A stretch of 56,605 nt of DNA from UBA4644 sp034933145 (GCA_034933145.1 JAYFOA010000045.1:1-56605), one strand, 5' to 3'. Numbered from the stretch's first letter, positions 8,374 to 17,672 are shown. The notes: generated from the letters alone by a model not told the origin. Numbers and translations are program-made.

Positions 8374-11300
8374 CAGAGGAGCAGCGAGCTGCCGTAGAGC
8401 ATCGGGGCGCAAGCCTGATCGTCTCGGCCGCCGCCGGCGCGGGAAAAACCGCTGTGCTGACCCAGCGGGTGCTGTCTCTGCTGTGTGATGGGGAAAATCC
8501 CTGCGGGGTTGACCAGCTGCTGGTGGTCACTTTTACCAATGCTGCCGCAGCCGAGCTGCGGGCCCGCATCGGGCAGGCACTGACAGAGCGCCTGGCCCTG
8601 AGACCGGATGACCGGGGACTGCGGCGGCAGCTGGCGCTGCTTGGAAATGCGCGGATTGGTACGGTTCATGGGTTCTGCCACCAGCTGCTGCGGCAGAATT
8701 TTTTCCGCTGTGGTCTTGCACCGGATTTTCGGCTGATCGACGACGCCGAATGTGGCGACCTTCGGGAGCGTGCTCTGGGGCAGGCGCTGGAGGAGTTATA
8801 TTCCAAAGGAGATACAGACTTTTTAGCGCTGGCCCGGAACATGAGTGACGGACGGAGCGACCGGCGGCTGGAGGGCGCTGTGCTGGAGCTGTTCGATAAG
8901 CTGCGCAGCCATCCGGATCCCAACCGATGGCTGGAATATGCGCCGGCGTTGGCTGCTGCCGAGCCCGACGTATCGGAATGGTGCCTCGAAGTCCGGCGGG
9001 AGGCACGGGAACGTCTTCGGTTCGAAACCGAGCGGCTGACGTGTGCGACCGAAGAACTAGCGGGCACCTGCGCCGAGCCTTACAAGCCCTATTTTACACG
9101 GATGTTGGAATACGGCCATGCGCTCGACGCGGGGCTTGCGCAGGGCTGGGATGAAGCGCGGGTTGTGTTGGATGCCTTTGACAAAGGGCGGATTGCCTCT
9201 GTCCGGGGCGGTGATAAAGACTTTCTTGACCGGATGAAGCGCGCCCGCGACCGGTTCACCGATTGTATCGGCGCTCTGCGGGAGGACTTTTCCGCAACGG
9301 AGGATGATATCCGCGCGGAGAGCGGACGTACCGGCCCCCTGACTGCGGCGCTGTGCCGCGCCGTGCAGCGGTTCACGGAAAAATATGACGCCCTCAAGCG
9401 GGGGCGGAATACCGTCGATTTCAGCGATCTGGAGCATTTTGCATTGGCGCTGCTGCAGGAAGGCGGAGAAAAGAGCACGCTGGCAAAGGAAATCTCCGCC
9501 TCCCTCCGAGAAGTGCTGGTGGATGAATATCAGGATACCAACGAGGTGCAGGAGCGTATTTTTCGGCTCGTGACGCCGGAGGACGGCGAGAGCTTTTTCG
9601 TGGGTGACGTCAAACAGAGCGTCTATCGGTTCCGGCTGGCAGACCCGAGGATCTTCCAGAACCGCTGCCAGATGGCGGAAAAATACCCGGAGCGGCAGCA
9701 GAAGCTAAACCTGACGATGAACTTTCGTTCGCGGCCGGAGGTACTTTCCCTCTGCAACGCCGTCTTTCGGGAAACCATGACCGAGGCCTTTGGGGGAGTC
9801 AATTACCGGGATGGACACAGCCTTGTCCCTGGTCGAAAATGGGAAGGACATGACCCCTGTGAGCTGTGGCTGCTGGATGGCGGTGAGGATGAAGAACGCC
9901 GGGAGGAGCGGGAGGCCCGCGCCTGCGCTGCGCGTATTTCCCGCCTGCTGGCGGAGGAGACCGTTCAGACCGACGACGGACCCCGTCCCGTACGGCCGGA
10001 GGATGTGGCGATCCTGCTCAGTTCCTTTTCAGCAAAATCGGAATATTTCGTTTCTGCCCTGGCGGAGCAGCATATTCCCTGCGCTGCGGGGGGAGGTGCG
10101 TTTTTCGGTACATTGGAGATTGCCACGGTTACGTCACTTTTGCGGATTGTTGACAACCCACGACAGGACGTACCACTGGTTTCGGCGCTGCGTTCCCCCC
10201 TGTGGCTGTTTTCGGCGGCGGAGCTTTCCGAGCTGCGCCTGTGCGCGCCGGGAGGAGATCTGTATGACGCCCTGCAGATATCGGCAGAGCAGAATGAAAA
10301 AAGCGCCTCGTTTCTGTGGCAGCTGGCATACTATCAGGCATTAAGCGCCGATCTGGGTGCATCGAATCTGCTGCGCCGGATACTGGACGACCTGAATGCA
10401 GAAGCGATCTTTTCCGCGCTGGATAATGGGGCGCAGCGTGCCCGTAATTTGCGCCGACTTTTGACACTGGCCCTGCAGTATGAGGGCGGCGGCAGTCGGA
10501 ATCTCTCCGGTTTTCTCCGGCGCCTGGATCGCCTGGCCCAGGAAGGCGGCCCGGACGAAGGAAATGCCGAGGGTACGGGCGTACGTCTGTTGTCTATCCA
10601 TAGGTCGAAGGGGTTGGAGTTTCCCTTTGTCTTGCTGCCGGATCTGGCAAAACGTTTCAATACCGATGATTTGCGTCGGCCAGCGCTGATTCATACCGAT
10701 TTAGGGCTTGGTTTTTCCCTGCGGGAGGAGGCACTGCGCACCGAGACACCGACGCGGCTGCGTCGAGCCATCGCTGCCCGTATGGGGCGGGAGACGCGGG
10801 AAGAGGAACTGCGCAAGCTCTATGTCGCCATGACGCGGGCAAAGCAGAAACTAATACTGATTTTGAGCGCCGGGGACCCGCTGCAACGTATCGCCCGTGT
10901 AGCAGAGGAAACGCGGCATACCGGACCGGCACCCTGTTTCCTGGCAGCCCGGGATAATGCGATGGACTGGATTCTGGCGGCGCTTATGGGGCACCCGGAC
11001 GCCGGATCGCTGCGCAGTGTGGCGGGAGAGTGGAATTTTGTTTCGAAAGAGGACGCAGGGTGCTTTTCCTGCCATGTGCTGGAGGAGCCGTCACTGGTGG
11101 GGATTAGTTCGGAAAAGGAAAGTACGGAACTTGCAGGGCAGGAGCCGGACTATACGCCGTTGCTTCAGCGAAGCCAGGGCATTTATGCCCATCACCGCAC
11201 GGCGGAACTTCCGTCCAAGCTGACGCCGTCCGGGGTGCGCCGCCTTTCACCGGAGAGCGGAGAATTAGCCGGGCCAGTCTCTGCACCGGAGGCACGAATG

Positions 11301-11864
11301 TATCCGCATGCCGAACTCATCCCGCGGGCACGGAAACAGGCCGCTCTGCGCGGCACAGCGCTGCACATTCTGCTGCGAAATACCGATCCTGGGATCTGTC
11401 GGACGGGGGAGGATGCCCGCATGCTGATTCAGGCACTGGTTTCCCGCGGTGCACTGACGGAAGAGCAGGCAGCGCTGTGCGACCCGAAGGTAGCCCTTTC
11501 CTTTTCCATTTCTGCCTTGGGGAGGCGGGTATTGGATGCAAAGCGCGTGCTGCGAGAATATGAATTCGGTGTTTTGATGGATGCCGGCGAACTGCTGCAG
11601 GATGGCCCGGCAGGTGAACGTATCCTGATGAATGGAGCTATCGACCTGCTGCTTTTTGAAGATGGCGGACTGACGGTAGTTGATTTCAAAAGTGATCGGG
11701 TTTCTCCGGGCGGAGAAGCGGCAAAAGCGGAGGAGCACCGGCTTCAGCTGCAGATCTACGGACGGGCGGCAGAAGAAGTTTTCGGGCTGCCAGTCCGAGA
11801 AAAATTAATCTGGTTTATTGAGACCGGCACAGCCGTGCCGGTGAAGCAGGGGGCGAAACTATGA
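8364..11864 (+). CDS. addA: ATP-dependent helicase/nuclease subunit A
   Basis: UvrD/RecB-type 3'-5' helicase plus nuclease subunit of AddAB, 1166 residues, near normal length. Motif I is SAAAGAGKTAVLT (about residues 21-33), followed by VVTFTNAAAAEL; helicase motif II is LVDEYQDTNEVQ, and SIHRSKGLEFPFV and LYVAMTRAKQKL are the late helicase motifs. The C-terminal nuclease catalytic strand VVDFKSDRV is intact. The start overlaps addB. The last codons overlap the next acetyltransferase gene (ATGA), so addB-addA-GNAT should be one transcript. Confidence 0.96.
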   Translation: MQLTEEQRAAVEHRGASLIVSAAAGAGKTAVLTQRVLSLLCDGENPCGVDQLLVVTFTNAAAAELRARIGQALTERLALRPDDRGLRRQLALLGNARIGTVHGFCHQLLRQNFFRCGLAPDFRLIDDAECGDLRERALGQALEELYSKGDTDFLALARNMSDGRSDRRLEGAVLELFDKLRSHPDPNRWLEYAPALAAAEPDVSEWCLEVRREARERLRFETERLTCATEELAGTCAEPYKPYFTRMLEYGHALDAGLAQGWDEARVVLDAFDKGRIASVRGGDKDFLDRMKRARDRFTDCIGALREDFSATEDDIRAESGRTGPLTAALCRAVQRFTEKYDALKRGRNTVDFSDLEHFALALLQEGGEKSTLAKEISASLREVLVDEYQDTNEVQERIFRLVTPEDGESFFVGDVKQSVYRFRLADPRIFQNRCQMAEKYPERQQKLNLTMNFRSRPEVLSLCNAVFRETMTEAFGGVNYRDGHSLVPGRKWEGHDPCELWLLDGGEDEERREEREARACAARISRLLAEETVQTDDGPRPVRPEDVAILLSSFSAKSEYFVSALAEQHIPCAAGGGAFFGTLEIATVTSLLRIVDNPRQDVPLVSALRSPLWLFSAAELSELRLCAPGGDLYDALQISAEQNEKSASFLWQLAYYQALSADLGASNLLRRILDDLNAEAIFSALDNGAQRARNLRRLLTLALQYEGGGSRNLSGFLRRLDRLAQEGGPDEGNAEGTGVRLLSIHRSKGLEFPFVLLPDLAKRFNTDDLRRPALIHTDLGLGFSLREEALRTETPTRLRRAIAARMGRETREEELRKLYVAMTRAKQKLILILSAGDPLQRIARVAEETRHTGPAPCFLAARDNAMDWILAALMGHPDAGSLRSVAGEWNFVSKEDAGCFSCHVLEEPSLVGISSEKESTELAGQEPDYTPLLQRSQGIYAHHRTAELPSKLTPSGVRRLSPESGELAGPVSAPEARMYPHAELIPRARKQAALRGTALHILLRNTDPGICRTGEDARMLIQALVSRGALTEEQAALCDPKVALSFSISALGRRVLDAKRVLREYEFGVLMDAGELLQDGPAGERILMNGAIDLLLFEDGGLTVVDFKSDRVSPGGEAAKAEEHRLQLQIYGRAAEEVFGLPVREKLIWFIETGTAVPVKQGAKL

Positions 11865-12355
11865 TCATTCGAAAAATGGAACCTGCGGATTGGAACGCCG
11901 TTTCCCATATTTATACGGAGGGACTTTTCGCCGGGAATACAACGTTTCAGACAAAGTGTCCAAACTGGAAACAATGGGATTCTACCCATCTGAAAGCATG
12001 CCGACTGGTGGCTGAAGAGGAAGGTGAGATCCGTGGATGGGCGGCGCTGAGGCCGGTATCTTCCCGACCGGTCTATGCCGGCGTAGCGGAGGTCAGTGTT
12101 TATATATTGGAAAAATACCGCAGACTCGGGATTGGCAGCGCGCTGCTGCGCGCACTCGTAATCTGCTCTGAGAAGGCGGGAATCTGGACGCTTCAATCCT
12201 CCATTTTGCGGGAGAATTCGGCAAGTCTGCGGCTGCATGTCCGGTGCGGCTTCCGCGTTGTTGGTTTTCGTGAGCGTATCGGGCGGGACAAGTATGGCGC
12301 ATGGAGGGATACGGTCCTTTTGGAACGTCGGAGCGACAAGGTCGGGATTGCCTGA
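11861..12355 (+). CDS. GNAT N-acetyltransferase, phosphinothricin acetyltransferase-like
   Basis: A 164-residue cytosolic GNAT protein. MIIRKMEPADWNAVSHIY at the N-terminus and the acetyl-CoA loop YRRLGIGSALL, followed by NSASLRLHVRCGFRVVGFRE, match the PAT/MnaT group, which acetylates amino-group substrates such as methionine sulfoximine or phosphinothricin. Its substrate here is unknown. The start overlaps the addA stop as ATGA, so it rides on the addBA transcript; a link to DNA repair is not implied. Confidence 0.85.
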   Translation: MIIRKMEPADWNAVSHIYTEGLFAGNTTFQTKCPNWKQWDSTHLKACRLVAEEEGEIRGWAALRPVSSRPVYAGVAEVSVYILEKYRRLGIGSALLRALVICSEKAGIWTLQSSILRENSASLRLHVRCGFRVVGFRERIGRDKYGAWRDTVLLERRSDKVGIA

Positions 12356-12406
12356 ATTTGTGTGAACTAACCTTAAGCGGGCGATGCCGCATCGAGGAAA
12401 GATAAA

Positions 12407-12440
12407 AAGGCCGCACGGATATATTGATCCGTGCGGCCTT
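12407..12440 (-). terminator. terminator of the foldase gene, shared with the addBA side
   Basis: A 14-bp perfect stem (AAGGCCGCACGGAT and its complement) with a 6-nt loop lies between convergent genes. On the minus strand it is followed by TTTTATC. Confidence 0.75.
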
Positions 12441-12456
12441 AATGAATCTTATGCGA

Positions 12457-14001
12457 TCAGTTGGAGGCAACCATGTTCATGCCGAAGGAGGAGACAGAAG
12501 CTGCGTAGTTGGGGGAAACTCCATCATACCACTCGTTGTAGGCATTGTCTCTCAGCGTATTCATGATGCTGTAATACCAGTAATCTCCATCGTTGGAGAC
12601 AAAGTACATCAGGTGATAGCCATAATCACTTTCGACAATATCGGTATCCCCATACTTCCGGGCCGGATCAAAGCTCCAATCGTTGAAAGAGGTAACCATG
12701 GTGCCTTCAGCAAAGTGCTCATACAGGCCGCCGTTAGTGCTGGAGCCGGTATCCTCGGACTTCTCCTCAGCCAGTGCGGCGAACTGATCTTCTGTGCCGC
12801 CCTCATCCTTCCACTGCTGCCAAAGAGCTTTCAGATTCTCAAGTACCTTATCGTTGGCTTCCTGGATAGAGGCCTTCTCTTCATCGGTCGCATCCGAAGC
12901 TGCAGTTTGGGTCTTGAAAAGAATATGGCGGACAGAAGCGGCTTGCGTTGTGTCGCGGTAACGGCTGACAAACAGGACTACGTCATAACTCTTGTCCGTG
13001 GTATTGTCAAGAACGGTAGTATCACCCGGGGCGCGGCTTTCGTCAGCCAGCCACTTGCCGCGGTCGGTGGAAGAGATGTCGGACAGCTTCAGCCCGGACT
13101 TGAGACCAGTGGTGAAGTCCTCATCTTCCGCAACCGCCTTGACAGCAGCGTCAAAAGTGTCGGCAGTGGTGATATTGGCCAGGGCTGCATCGGCCTTGGC
13201 CTTTGCCGCCTGTTTGGAGGCGTCGGTCATCTCGGTTGCCTGTTCGGCGCTGGTGGGATCGCCTTCTTTGATCTCGGCACCTTCGGTAAATGTATACTCA
13301 GTATACGGGAAGCTGTAATAATAGGCGTCCACCATATCGTACTGGTCTTTATTCTCGTTATAATAGTTTGTGATGTCGTCGTCGCTCACTTCAAAAGATG
13401 CGTTTTTCACATCGTAATAGCCGGCGGCGTAGTAGCGCTTTTCATACAGAGATTCCACGTCGGAAAGCTTCGTGCCGGCACCGTAGACGGCGGACAGATA
13501 GCGGGAGACACTCAGGCTGTACCCGGCGGCGGCCTCTTCGACAGAAGCGATATAGGCATCCAGCTTCTGCTTATCGGCATCGGTCATTTCATACCCGGCG
13601 GCCTTACCTTCCTGACACAGGATGGCTACCTGCTGTGCCTGGCTCTTGGCGGACTCCAGGAAATATTCTTTCCAGGTCTTGGAGGAATCAAAGATGCAGG
13701 ACTGCGCGTCCAGCGTGGCATCCAGCGTATAGCCATAAGATTGCAGCAGGTCGCCGTACTGATTAAGCATATTGCTGCGTACGTCGTAGTAATGAATGCT
13801 CATATCCATGGCGCTGACTTTTTCATCGCCTACGGTATAAGCCGTTGCCATGCGCTTGAGCGCGCCGGTGCTGCTGATCAGGGAATATGCCAGAACAAGC
13901 ACGATGCAGATAGCGGTAAGAATCAGGATCAACTTGACAAACAGGCTGGTTTTGGCATCATCGGATTTCCGGCTGACCCCGGAAGTGAATTCTTTACTCA
14001 T
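12457..14001 (-). CDS. membrane-anchored parvulin-type peptidyl-prolyl isomerase (foldase)
   Basis: A 514-residue extracytoplasmic folding catalyst. A basic, soluble first 20 residues are followed by one membrane segment (about 22-44, LFVKLILILTAICIVLVL); there is no lipobox Cys, so it is anchored by the helix, unlike lipoprotein PrsA. The middle is a SurA/PrsA-like helical chaperone region. The parvulin domain is recognisable by SVRHILFKT (about residue 350) and by the later GGLYEHFAEGTMV and YGYHLMYFV elements. ATG at 14001 follows TGAGGTTG. Promoter at 14078-14106. Client proteins are unknown. Confidence 0.85.
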   Translation of the reverse strand: MSKEFTSGVSRKSDDAKTSLFVKLILILTAICIVLVLAYSLISSTGALKRMATAYTVGDEKVSAMDMSIHYYDVRSNMLNQYGDLLQSYGYTLDATLDAQSCIFDSSKTWKEYFLESAKSQAQQVAILCQEGKAAGYEMTDADKQKLDAYIASVEEAAAGYSLSVSRYLSAVYGAGTKLSDVESLYEKRYYAAGYYDVKNASFEVSDDDITNYYNENKDQYDMVDAYYYSFPYTEYTFTEGAEIKEGDPTSAEQATEMTDASKQAAKAKADAALANITTADTFDAAVKAVAEDEDFTTGLKSGLKLSDISSTDRGKWLADESRAPGDTTVLDNTTDKSYDVVLFVSRYRDTTQAASVRHILFKTQTAASDATDEEKASIQEANDKVLENLKALWQQWKDEGGTEDQFAALAEEKSEDTGSSTNGGLYEHFAEGTMVTSFNDWSFDPARKYGDTDIVESDYGYHLMYFVSNDGDYWYYSIMNTLRDNAYNEWYDGVSPNYAASVSSFGMNMVASN

Positions 14002-14016
14002 GTCGTATCAACCTCA

Positions 14017-14031
14017 CAAAAGTGACTTTTG
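14017..14031. promoter_or_regulatory. 15-bp palindrome in the foldase leader
   Basis: CAAAAGTGACTTTTG is a perfect 7-1-7 inverted repeat between the foldase promoter and its ribosome-binding site. It has the shape of an operator for a dimeric regulator; no regulator is known. Confidence 0.35.
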
Positions 14032-14077
14032 GAATATCATAACAGATGGACCCTAAAAAGATGTGGCTACCTTGTAA

Positions 14078-14106
14078 ATTATCGGTGACTCAGAGGCAAA
14101 AGTCAA
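14078..14106 (-). promoter_or_regulatory. sigma-A promoter of the foldase gene
   Basis: Minus strand: -35 TTGACT (14106-14101), 17-bp spacer, -10 GATAAT (14083-14078), giving a leader of about 70 nt. Confidence 0.7.
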
Positions 14107-14145
14107 CCTTTTTTTCAAATCTGAAGTAAAAACATAAAAAAACAC

Positions 14146-14174
14146 TTGCATGAAAGTGCCTATTATGGTATGAT
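14146..14174 (+). promoter_or_regulatory. sigma-A promoter of rpmE
   Basis: -35 TTGCAT (14146-14151), 17-bp spacer, -10 TATGAT (14169-14174), about 40 nt before the rpmE start. Confidence 0.75.
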
Positions 14175-14213
14175 AGGCGTTGCTAAAAGTTGAACGATGC
14201 GAGGTGAGACGAA

Positions 14214-14420
14214 ATGAAAGAAGGCATCCATCCCAAGTATCAGGTGACAACCGTGAAATGTGCCTGCGGCAACGAATTCCAGACGGGTTCGACCAAGGGT
14301 AACATCCGCGTTGAAATTTGCAGCAACTGTCATCCGTTTTTCACCGGAAAGCAGAAGCTGGTCGATACCGGCGGACGCGTGGATCGGTTCAAAAAGCGTT
14401 TCAACATGGATCAGAAATAA
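14214..14420 (+). CDS. rpmE: 50S ribosomal protein L31
   Basis: A 68-residue L31 beginning MKEGIHPKYQVTTVKCACG. It is the zinc-containing (C+) form: CACG near residue 17-19 and CSNC near residues 38-41 supply the cysteine ligands. The length is normal. An AGGTGAG site precedes the ATG, and it has its own promoter and terminator. No zinc-free paralogue is in this window. Confidence 0.97.
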   Translation: MKEGIHPKYQVTTVKCACGNEFQTGSTKGNIRVEICSNCHPFFTGKQKLVDTGGRVDRFKKRFNMDQK

Positions 14421-14434
14421 GAAGACATGGGATG

Positions 14435-14456
14435 CGGCGCCTGAAATCAGGCGCCG
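14435..14456 (+). terminator. rpmE terminator
   Basis: CGGCGCCTG-AAAT-CAGGCGCCG, a 9-bp perfect stem followed by TGTTTTAT, lies 15 nt after the rpmE stop. Confidence 0.85.
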
Positions 14457-14576
14457 TGTTTTATCAGTTTTCCGGGAATGTCGCTATCTTATCTGGAGCG
14501 TGCATAGACGTACGCGGCAATACAAAAAACGAGGGCGGCAAGGTTATCTCTGCCATAACCTGGGGATAAATAAAGG

Positions 14577-14622
14577 CGGCCCATACATTGTTCTAACAAC
14601 AAAAATGGGCCGCAGCGGTATT
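14577..14622 (+). terminator. possible attenuator in the hflX leader
   Basis: GCGGCCCAT pairs with ATGGGCCGC over a 20-nt loop (itself with a weak TTGT/ACAA stem) and is followed by AGCGGTATTTTTA, about 20 nt before the hflX start. An upstream 7-bp stem AGGTTAT/ATAACCT could compete or cooperate. Its position between the rpmE terminator and hflX suggests attenuation, but this is inferred from structure alone. Confidence 0.4.
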
Positions 14623-14642
14623 TTTATAACGGGGGAGTTTGC

Positions 14643-15935
14643 TTGATCGAAAAACGAGAGGATGTCCGGGGCCGCGCGCTGCTGGTGGGGGTCGCCTGCC
14701 CCGGGCTCATGGATTTCGATAATTCGGACGCGGATACGATGGCGGAGCTTGCGGAACTAGTGAAGACCGCAGGCGGTGAAACCGTCCTTACCGCTATGCA
14801 GAACCGCCATAGCCCTGATCCCCGCACCTTTATCGGCGAGGGGAAATGTGCTGAGCTTAAGCAGATGATTTCTGATAATCAGATCGACCTTGTGATCTTT
14901 GACAACGAGCTTTCTCCCTCACAGGGCCGCGCGCTGGAGGAGGCACTCAGCTGCCGCGTCATTGACCGGAATGCGTTGATTCTGGACATCTTCGCTGATC
15001 GGGCCAGCACGGCGGAGGGCAAGCTGCAGGTGGAACTGGCCCAGTATCAGTACCTGCTGCCGCGTCTTACCGGTATGTGGAGCCACTTGGTGCGGCAGAC
15101 GGCCGCCGGCGGGAGCAGCCCCATCGGTACCCGCGGCCCGGGTGAAACACAGCTTGAGACCGATCGCCGCCATATACGGCGGAAAATCCAGAAGCTCACC
15201 GAGGACCTGACGGCCGTCCGGCGTGTTCGCGCCACCCAGCGCAGCCGCCGGGAAAAGACCGAGATTCCGTTAATCTGTATCATCGGCTATACCAATGCTG
15301 GAAAGTCGACCCTTCTCAATGCATTGACCGGCGCAGACGTCCATGCCGCCGACCGTTTGTTCGACACGCTGGACCCTACGACAAAGCTGCTGCACACCGA
15401 TCTGCTGGGTGATGTTTTAATCTCCGATACCGTAGGATTTATCCGCAAGTTGCCTCACCATCTGGTGGATGCCTTTCGTGCCACGCTGGAAGAGCTGAGT
15501 TATGCCGACGTGCTGGTGCACGTCATCGATGCATCTGATGAAAATTGGCGGCTGCAGGCCGAGGTTGTGGAAAAGCTGGCCAACGAACTGGGTGCGGCAG
15601 AGACGCCGCGGATTGTGGTATTCAACAAATGCGACAAACTGCGGGACGATCGGCTGCCGCGGGAAACCGATGCGCTGTACTGCTCCGCGCTTCGCGGTGT
15701 CGGACTGGACGCATTGATCGAGCGAATTTGCCAGGTATTGGGTCAGCGCCTGCGGCAAGTTGCGTTTCTGCTTCCTTATGACGCCGCGCAGACGCTGGAC
15801 CTGCTCTATCGCGATGCGAACGTGAAGAAAACCGAATATATGCCGGAGGGCATTGCTGTGGAAGCCATTGTGGACGAACGCACCTATGGGCGAATCCGCG
15901 ATTTTCTGCCGGAGGGCGAAAATGGAACCCTATAA
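14643..15935 (+). CDS. hflX: ribosome-associated GTPase HflX
   Basis: A 430-residue translational GTPase-like protein that binds and splits stalled or hibernating 70S ribosomes. The N-terminal HflX domain contains the glycine-rich GTRGPGETQLETDRR segment (about residues 162-176), then a coiled linker and the G domain: G1 GYTNAGKST (about 217-225), G3 DTVGF, G4 NKCDK. TTG at 14643 is the only sensible start, with GGGGGAG about 5 nt before it. It overlaps yigZ by 14 bp. A candidate attenuator lies directly upstream. Confidence 0.95.
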   Translation: MIEKREDVRGRALLVGVACPGLMDFDNSDADTMAELAELVKTAGGETVLTAMQNRHSPDPRTFIGEGKCAELKQMISDNQIDLVIFDNELSPSQGRALEEALSCRVIDRNALILDIFADRASTAEGKLQVELAQYQYLLPRLTGMWSHLVRQTAAGGSSPIGTRGPGETQLETDRRHIRRKIQKLTEDLTAVRRVRATQRSRREKTEIPLICIIGYTNAGKSTLLNALTGADVHAADRLFDTLDPTTKLLHTDLLGDVLISDTVGFIRKLPHHLVDAFRATLEELSYADVLVHVIDASDENWRLQAEVVEKLANELGAAETPRIVVFNKCDKLRDDRLPRETDALYCSALRGVGLDALIERICQVLGQRLRQVAFLLPYDAAQTLDLLYRDANVKKTEYMPEGIAVEAIVDERTYGRIRDFLPEGENGTL

Positions 15936-16548
15936 AGTTCCTGCAGGGGTGGGAGCGGCTGAATTTACGGAAAAAAAATCCCGGTTTATCGGCCGCCTGT
16001 TTCCAGTAGAGACGGAGGAAACGGCGATTGAAAAGCTCAAGTCCCTGCGAAAGCAGCATTGGGATGCCAGCCATAACGTCTGGGCCTATATCCTGCATGC
16101 CGGTGCAGTACGCTTTTCCGATGATGGAGAGCCTCAGGGCACGGCGGGGATGCCGGCGCTTGAGGTGCTGCGCAGGGAGGAACTGTCCGATGTCCTTTGT
16201 GTGGTCACCCGATATTTTGGCGGGACGCTTTTGGGTGCCGGCGGGCTGACGCGGGCCTATGCCCGGGCCGCCAAGATGGCGGTGGATGCGGCTGGAATCG
16301 CGGAAATGCTGCCGTACGCACATCTGCAGCTGGTCTGCCCATATGATTTGTTGGAACCCGTACGGAGGGCGCTGCCCATGCTGGACGCGGAAGAGAGCGG
16401 GACGGAATATGGCGAACAGGTTGTGCTGGAAGTTTTGCTTCCGTCGGCGGAGCAGACACGGTTTGAAACACAGATGGCCGATCTGACCAGCGGACGGCTG
16501 AAACCGGTTTACCTAGGCGAAAAAATGTTTGCCAAACGGCTGCGGTAA
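15922..16548 (+). CDS. YigZ/IMPACT family protein
   Basis: A 208-residue member of the YigZ (UPF0029/IMPACT) family, whose eukaryotic relatives regulate Gcn2 and whose bacterial role is unclear. The IMPACT core is visible as KKSRFIGR (about 18-25), HNVWAYIL, DDGEPQGTAGMPAL and VVTRYFGGTLLGAGGLTRAY; the C-terminal half is the DUF1949-like ferredoxin fold. ATG at 15922 lies inside the end of hflX, with GGAGGGCG before it; the longer open frame upstream belongs to no family. Expected to be co-transcribed with hflX. Confidence 0.92.
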   Translation: MEPYKVPAGVGAAEFTEKKSRFIGRLFPVETEETAIEKLKSLRKQHWDASHNVWAYILHAGAVRFSDDGEPQGTAGMPALEVLRREELSDVLCVVTRYFGGTLLGAGGLTRAYARAAKMAVDAAGIAEMLPYAHLQLVCPYDLLEPVRRALPMLDAEESGTEYGEQVVLEVLLPSAEQTRFETQMADLTSGRLKPVYLGEKMFAKRLR

Positions 16549-16555
16549 AAAAGGA

Positions 16556-16584
16556 TTGCCGCGGTCTTTTTCGTATTATAGTAT
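16556..16584 (+). promoter_or_regulatory. sigma-A promoter of the dgt-dnaG-rpoD operon
   Basis: -35 TTGCCG (16556-16561), 17-bp spacer, -10 TAGTAT (16579-16584), about 40 nt before the dgt GTG. Confidence 0.6.
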
Positions 16585-16622
16585 AGAGCAAGAAAGACGG
16601 GGACGGAAAGGGGGGAGACGGA

Positions 16623-17627
16623 GTGGAGCTTCGAGAGGAATTTGAGCAGGCAGAACGACGCAATTTGTCATCGGGCGCGGCGTTTTCGGACGCTTCCTGC
16701 GGGCGTGAGCGAAAAGAACCGCCGGACGGTTTGCGTACCTGCTATATGCGCGACCGCGACCGTATCCTTCACTGCAAGGCGTTCCGCCGGCTGAAGCATA
16801 AGACCCAGGTGTTCCTGTCGCCGGAAGGAGACCATTACCGTACACGTCTGACGCATACGCTGGAGGTCTCCCAGATCTCCCGGACGGTGGCACGGGCCCT
16901 TCGCCTGAACGAGGATCTGACGGAGGCGGTGGCTCTGGGCCACGATCTTGGGCATACGCCCTTCGGCCATGCCGGCGAGCGTGCGCTGACCGAAGCCAGC
17001 GGCCGCCCTTTTGAGCACAACGAGCAGAGCGTCCGCGTCGTCCGCGTGCTGGAAAACGAGGGAAAGGGACTAAACCTGACCTTTGAGACGATGGACGGTA
17101 TCCGCTGTCATACGGGGGACAAGCCTGCAGATACCAAAGAGGGGCGGATTGTCCATTGGGCCGACCGGATCGCTTATATCAGCCATGACCTGGATGACGC
17201 CGTCCGCGCCGGCGTACTGACCGAGGCGTCGGTTCCCTCCTCATTGCAGACGCGGCTGGGTGGGAGCCACAGTGCACGGATTAATACGCTGGTACTGGCA
17301 ATGGTACACTTCGGGCTCGAAACAGGGATGATCGGAATGTACCCCGGCGATGCCGACGCCATGGAGGAGCTGCGCCAATTTTTGTTCGAACGTGTGTATA
17401 AGAACCCGGTCGCCAAGGGCGAAGAGGGCCGCGGCATTGATATTCTCAAGGCGCTTTATGCTTATTTCATTGGACATGTGGAAGAGCTGCCGCCTGAATA
17501 CCGCTTTATCGCGGGAACTGACGGCGACAGCGTCGCTGTCTGCGACTATATCGCCGGCATGACCGATCGGTTTGCCGTGGCAAAATTTGAAGAGCTGTTT
17601 ATTCCGAAATTCTGGAGCAAGATATAA
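16623..17627 (+). CDS. dgt: deoxyguanosinetriphosphate triphosphohydrolase-like HD protein
   Basis: A 334-residue HD-superfamily dNTP triphosphohydrolase that converts dNTPs to nucleoside and triphosphate. The metal-binding HD set is intact: H in RTRLTHTLEVSQ, HD in LGHDLGHTPFGHAGE (about residues 104-117) and D in WADRIAYISHD. Length fits the shorter Dgt2 group found upstream of dnaG in Firmicutes. GTG at 16623 has GGGGGAG 5 nt before it; there is no better ATG. First gene of the sigma operon. Confidence 0.9.
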   Translation: MELREEFEQAERRNLSSGAAFSDASCGRERKEPPDGLRTCYMRDRDRILHCKAFRRLKHKTQVFLSPEGDHYRTRLTHTLEVSQISRTVARALRLNEDLTEAVALGHDLGHTPFGHAGERALTEASGRPFEHNEQSVRVVRVLENEGKGLNLTFETMDGIRCHTGDKPADTKEGRIVHWADRIAYISHDLDDAVRAGVLTEASVPSSLQTRLGGSHSARINTLVLAMVHFGLETGMIGMYPGDADAMEELRQFLFERVYKNPVAKGEEGRGIDILKALYAYFIGHVEELPPEYRFIAGTDGDSVAVCDYIAGMTDRFAVAKFEELFIPKFWSKI

Positions 17628-17672
17628 AGATCCGCAGACGGCACAGATGTATTTCGGGGAGAGGAGGACGGG

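Noticed and set aside
6628..8412. 594-codon minus-strand frame
   Set aside because: Shadow of addB; low-complexity His/Gln/Arg composition and no motifs.
12424..14025. 533-codon plus-strand frame
   Set aside because: Antisense to the parvulin foldase gene, whose domains and promoter are clear.
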